The notes beneath the pieces were generated by a model. That model searched no databases, was not told the origin of the DNA, and saw only the letters and a list, made by a program, of their open reading frames with translations. Below, one piece after another: positions 63,860 to 64,000 of a stretch of DNA of 64,000 nt. The stretch lies in the NCBI GenBank assembly GCA_013398015.1, contig VZRR01013418.1:1-64000 (forward strand), read 5' to 3'. This DNA is from Oreocharis arfaki. Lineage: Eukaryota > Chordata > Aves > Passeriformes > Paramythiidae. The first letter of the stretch is position 1. Every line of letters starts with the position of its first letter. The position numbers were made by a program, and so were the translations under genes.

Positions 63860-64000
63860 CAACACCGGTGACATACATTAGGGGTCTTGAAAAGCCATGA
63901 CTTTTTGGAACATTTATTACAAAATATAAAGATATTTGCTTTTGTTATAGATGACAAAAGTGCTTGAGGTAGCAGAGGAAGTAGGGAGAAAGAAGCTTTT

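Larger units (their letters stand above)
60261..64000. other. AT-rich unique sequence, nothing recognised
   Basis: Unique sequence to the window end. It holds a perfect short hairpin (62565-62587), a C8 run near 62681 and a poly(A) run (63844-63859), but no gene or repeat family was recognised. Confidence 0.65.

Noticed and set aside
1..64000. CRISPR arrays, operons, insertion sequences or phage genes
   Set aside because: No regularly spaced repeats, no dense coding and no ribosome-binding-site pattern. The window is clearly vertebrate nuclear DNA.

Overview
The window reads as ordinary nuclear DNA of a vertebrate, most likely a bird. It is AT-rich, very sparsely filled with interspersed repeats, and the only repeat family recognised with confidence is the CR1 LINE (3' ends finishing in ATTCTATGA-type octamer tails). 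CR1 dominance with so few copies points to a bird. Other sauropsids cannot be excluded, and no species or chromosome is claimed. Nothing bacterial, plasmid or phage-like is visible, and no protein-coding gene is recognisable by homology. Apart from a CR1 reverse-transcriptase tail, none of the open frames resembles a family I know. The window is best described as intergenic or deep-intronic sequence.

Layout. 1-3.4 kb: AT-rich unique sequence containing a 393-bp direct tandem duplication, with a CR1 fragment in each copy. The copies are separated by the only ambiguous base seen (n at 1636), so an assembly artefact is likely. 3.4-10.6 kb: unique sequence with one candidate exon encoding a hydrophobic leader. 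10.6-11.1 kb: an old CR1 on the minus strand. 11-39 kb: mostly featureless AT-rich DNA with a few splice-site pairs that could bound small exons, a C-rich tract with G-quadruplex potential on the minus strand (23.5 kb), several GC-richer patches (21.1, 26.5, 29.2-30.2, 37.5 kb) and an LTR-like promoter/polyadenylation cassette on the minus strand (35.2-35.4 kb). 39-47.3 kb: three plus-strand CR1 3' ends flanking the only real CpG island in the window (about 40.73-41.24 kb), then a candidate signal-peptide exon at 44.5 kb and a candidate 30-nt microexon at 46.4 kb. 47-64 kb: unique AT-rich sequence with one GC-richer patch (57.85-58.27 kb), a short old CR1 (60.1 kb), a perfect short hairpin (62.57 kb) and homopolymer runs.

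The most useful leads are the CpG island as a probable transcription start, the two leader-type candidate exons (3.46 and 44.5 kb), the LTR-like cassette and the suspicious tandem duplication. All exon calls rest on splice consensus and open reading frames only, and I scanned the plus strand for splice pairs more thoroughly than the minus. I found no evidence of a new multi-gene biological system here, and the many 60-150-codon open frames look like chance.
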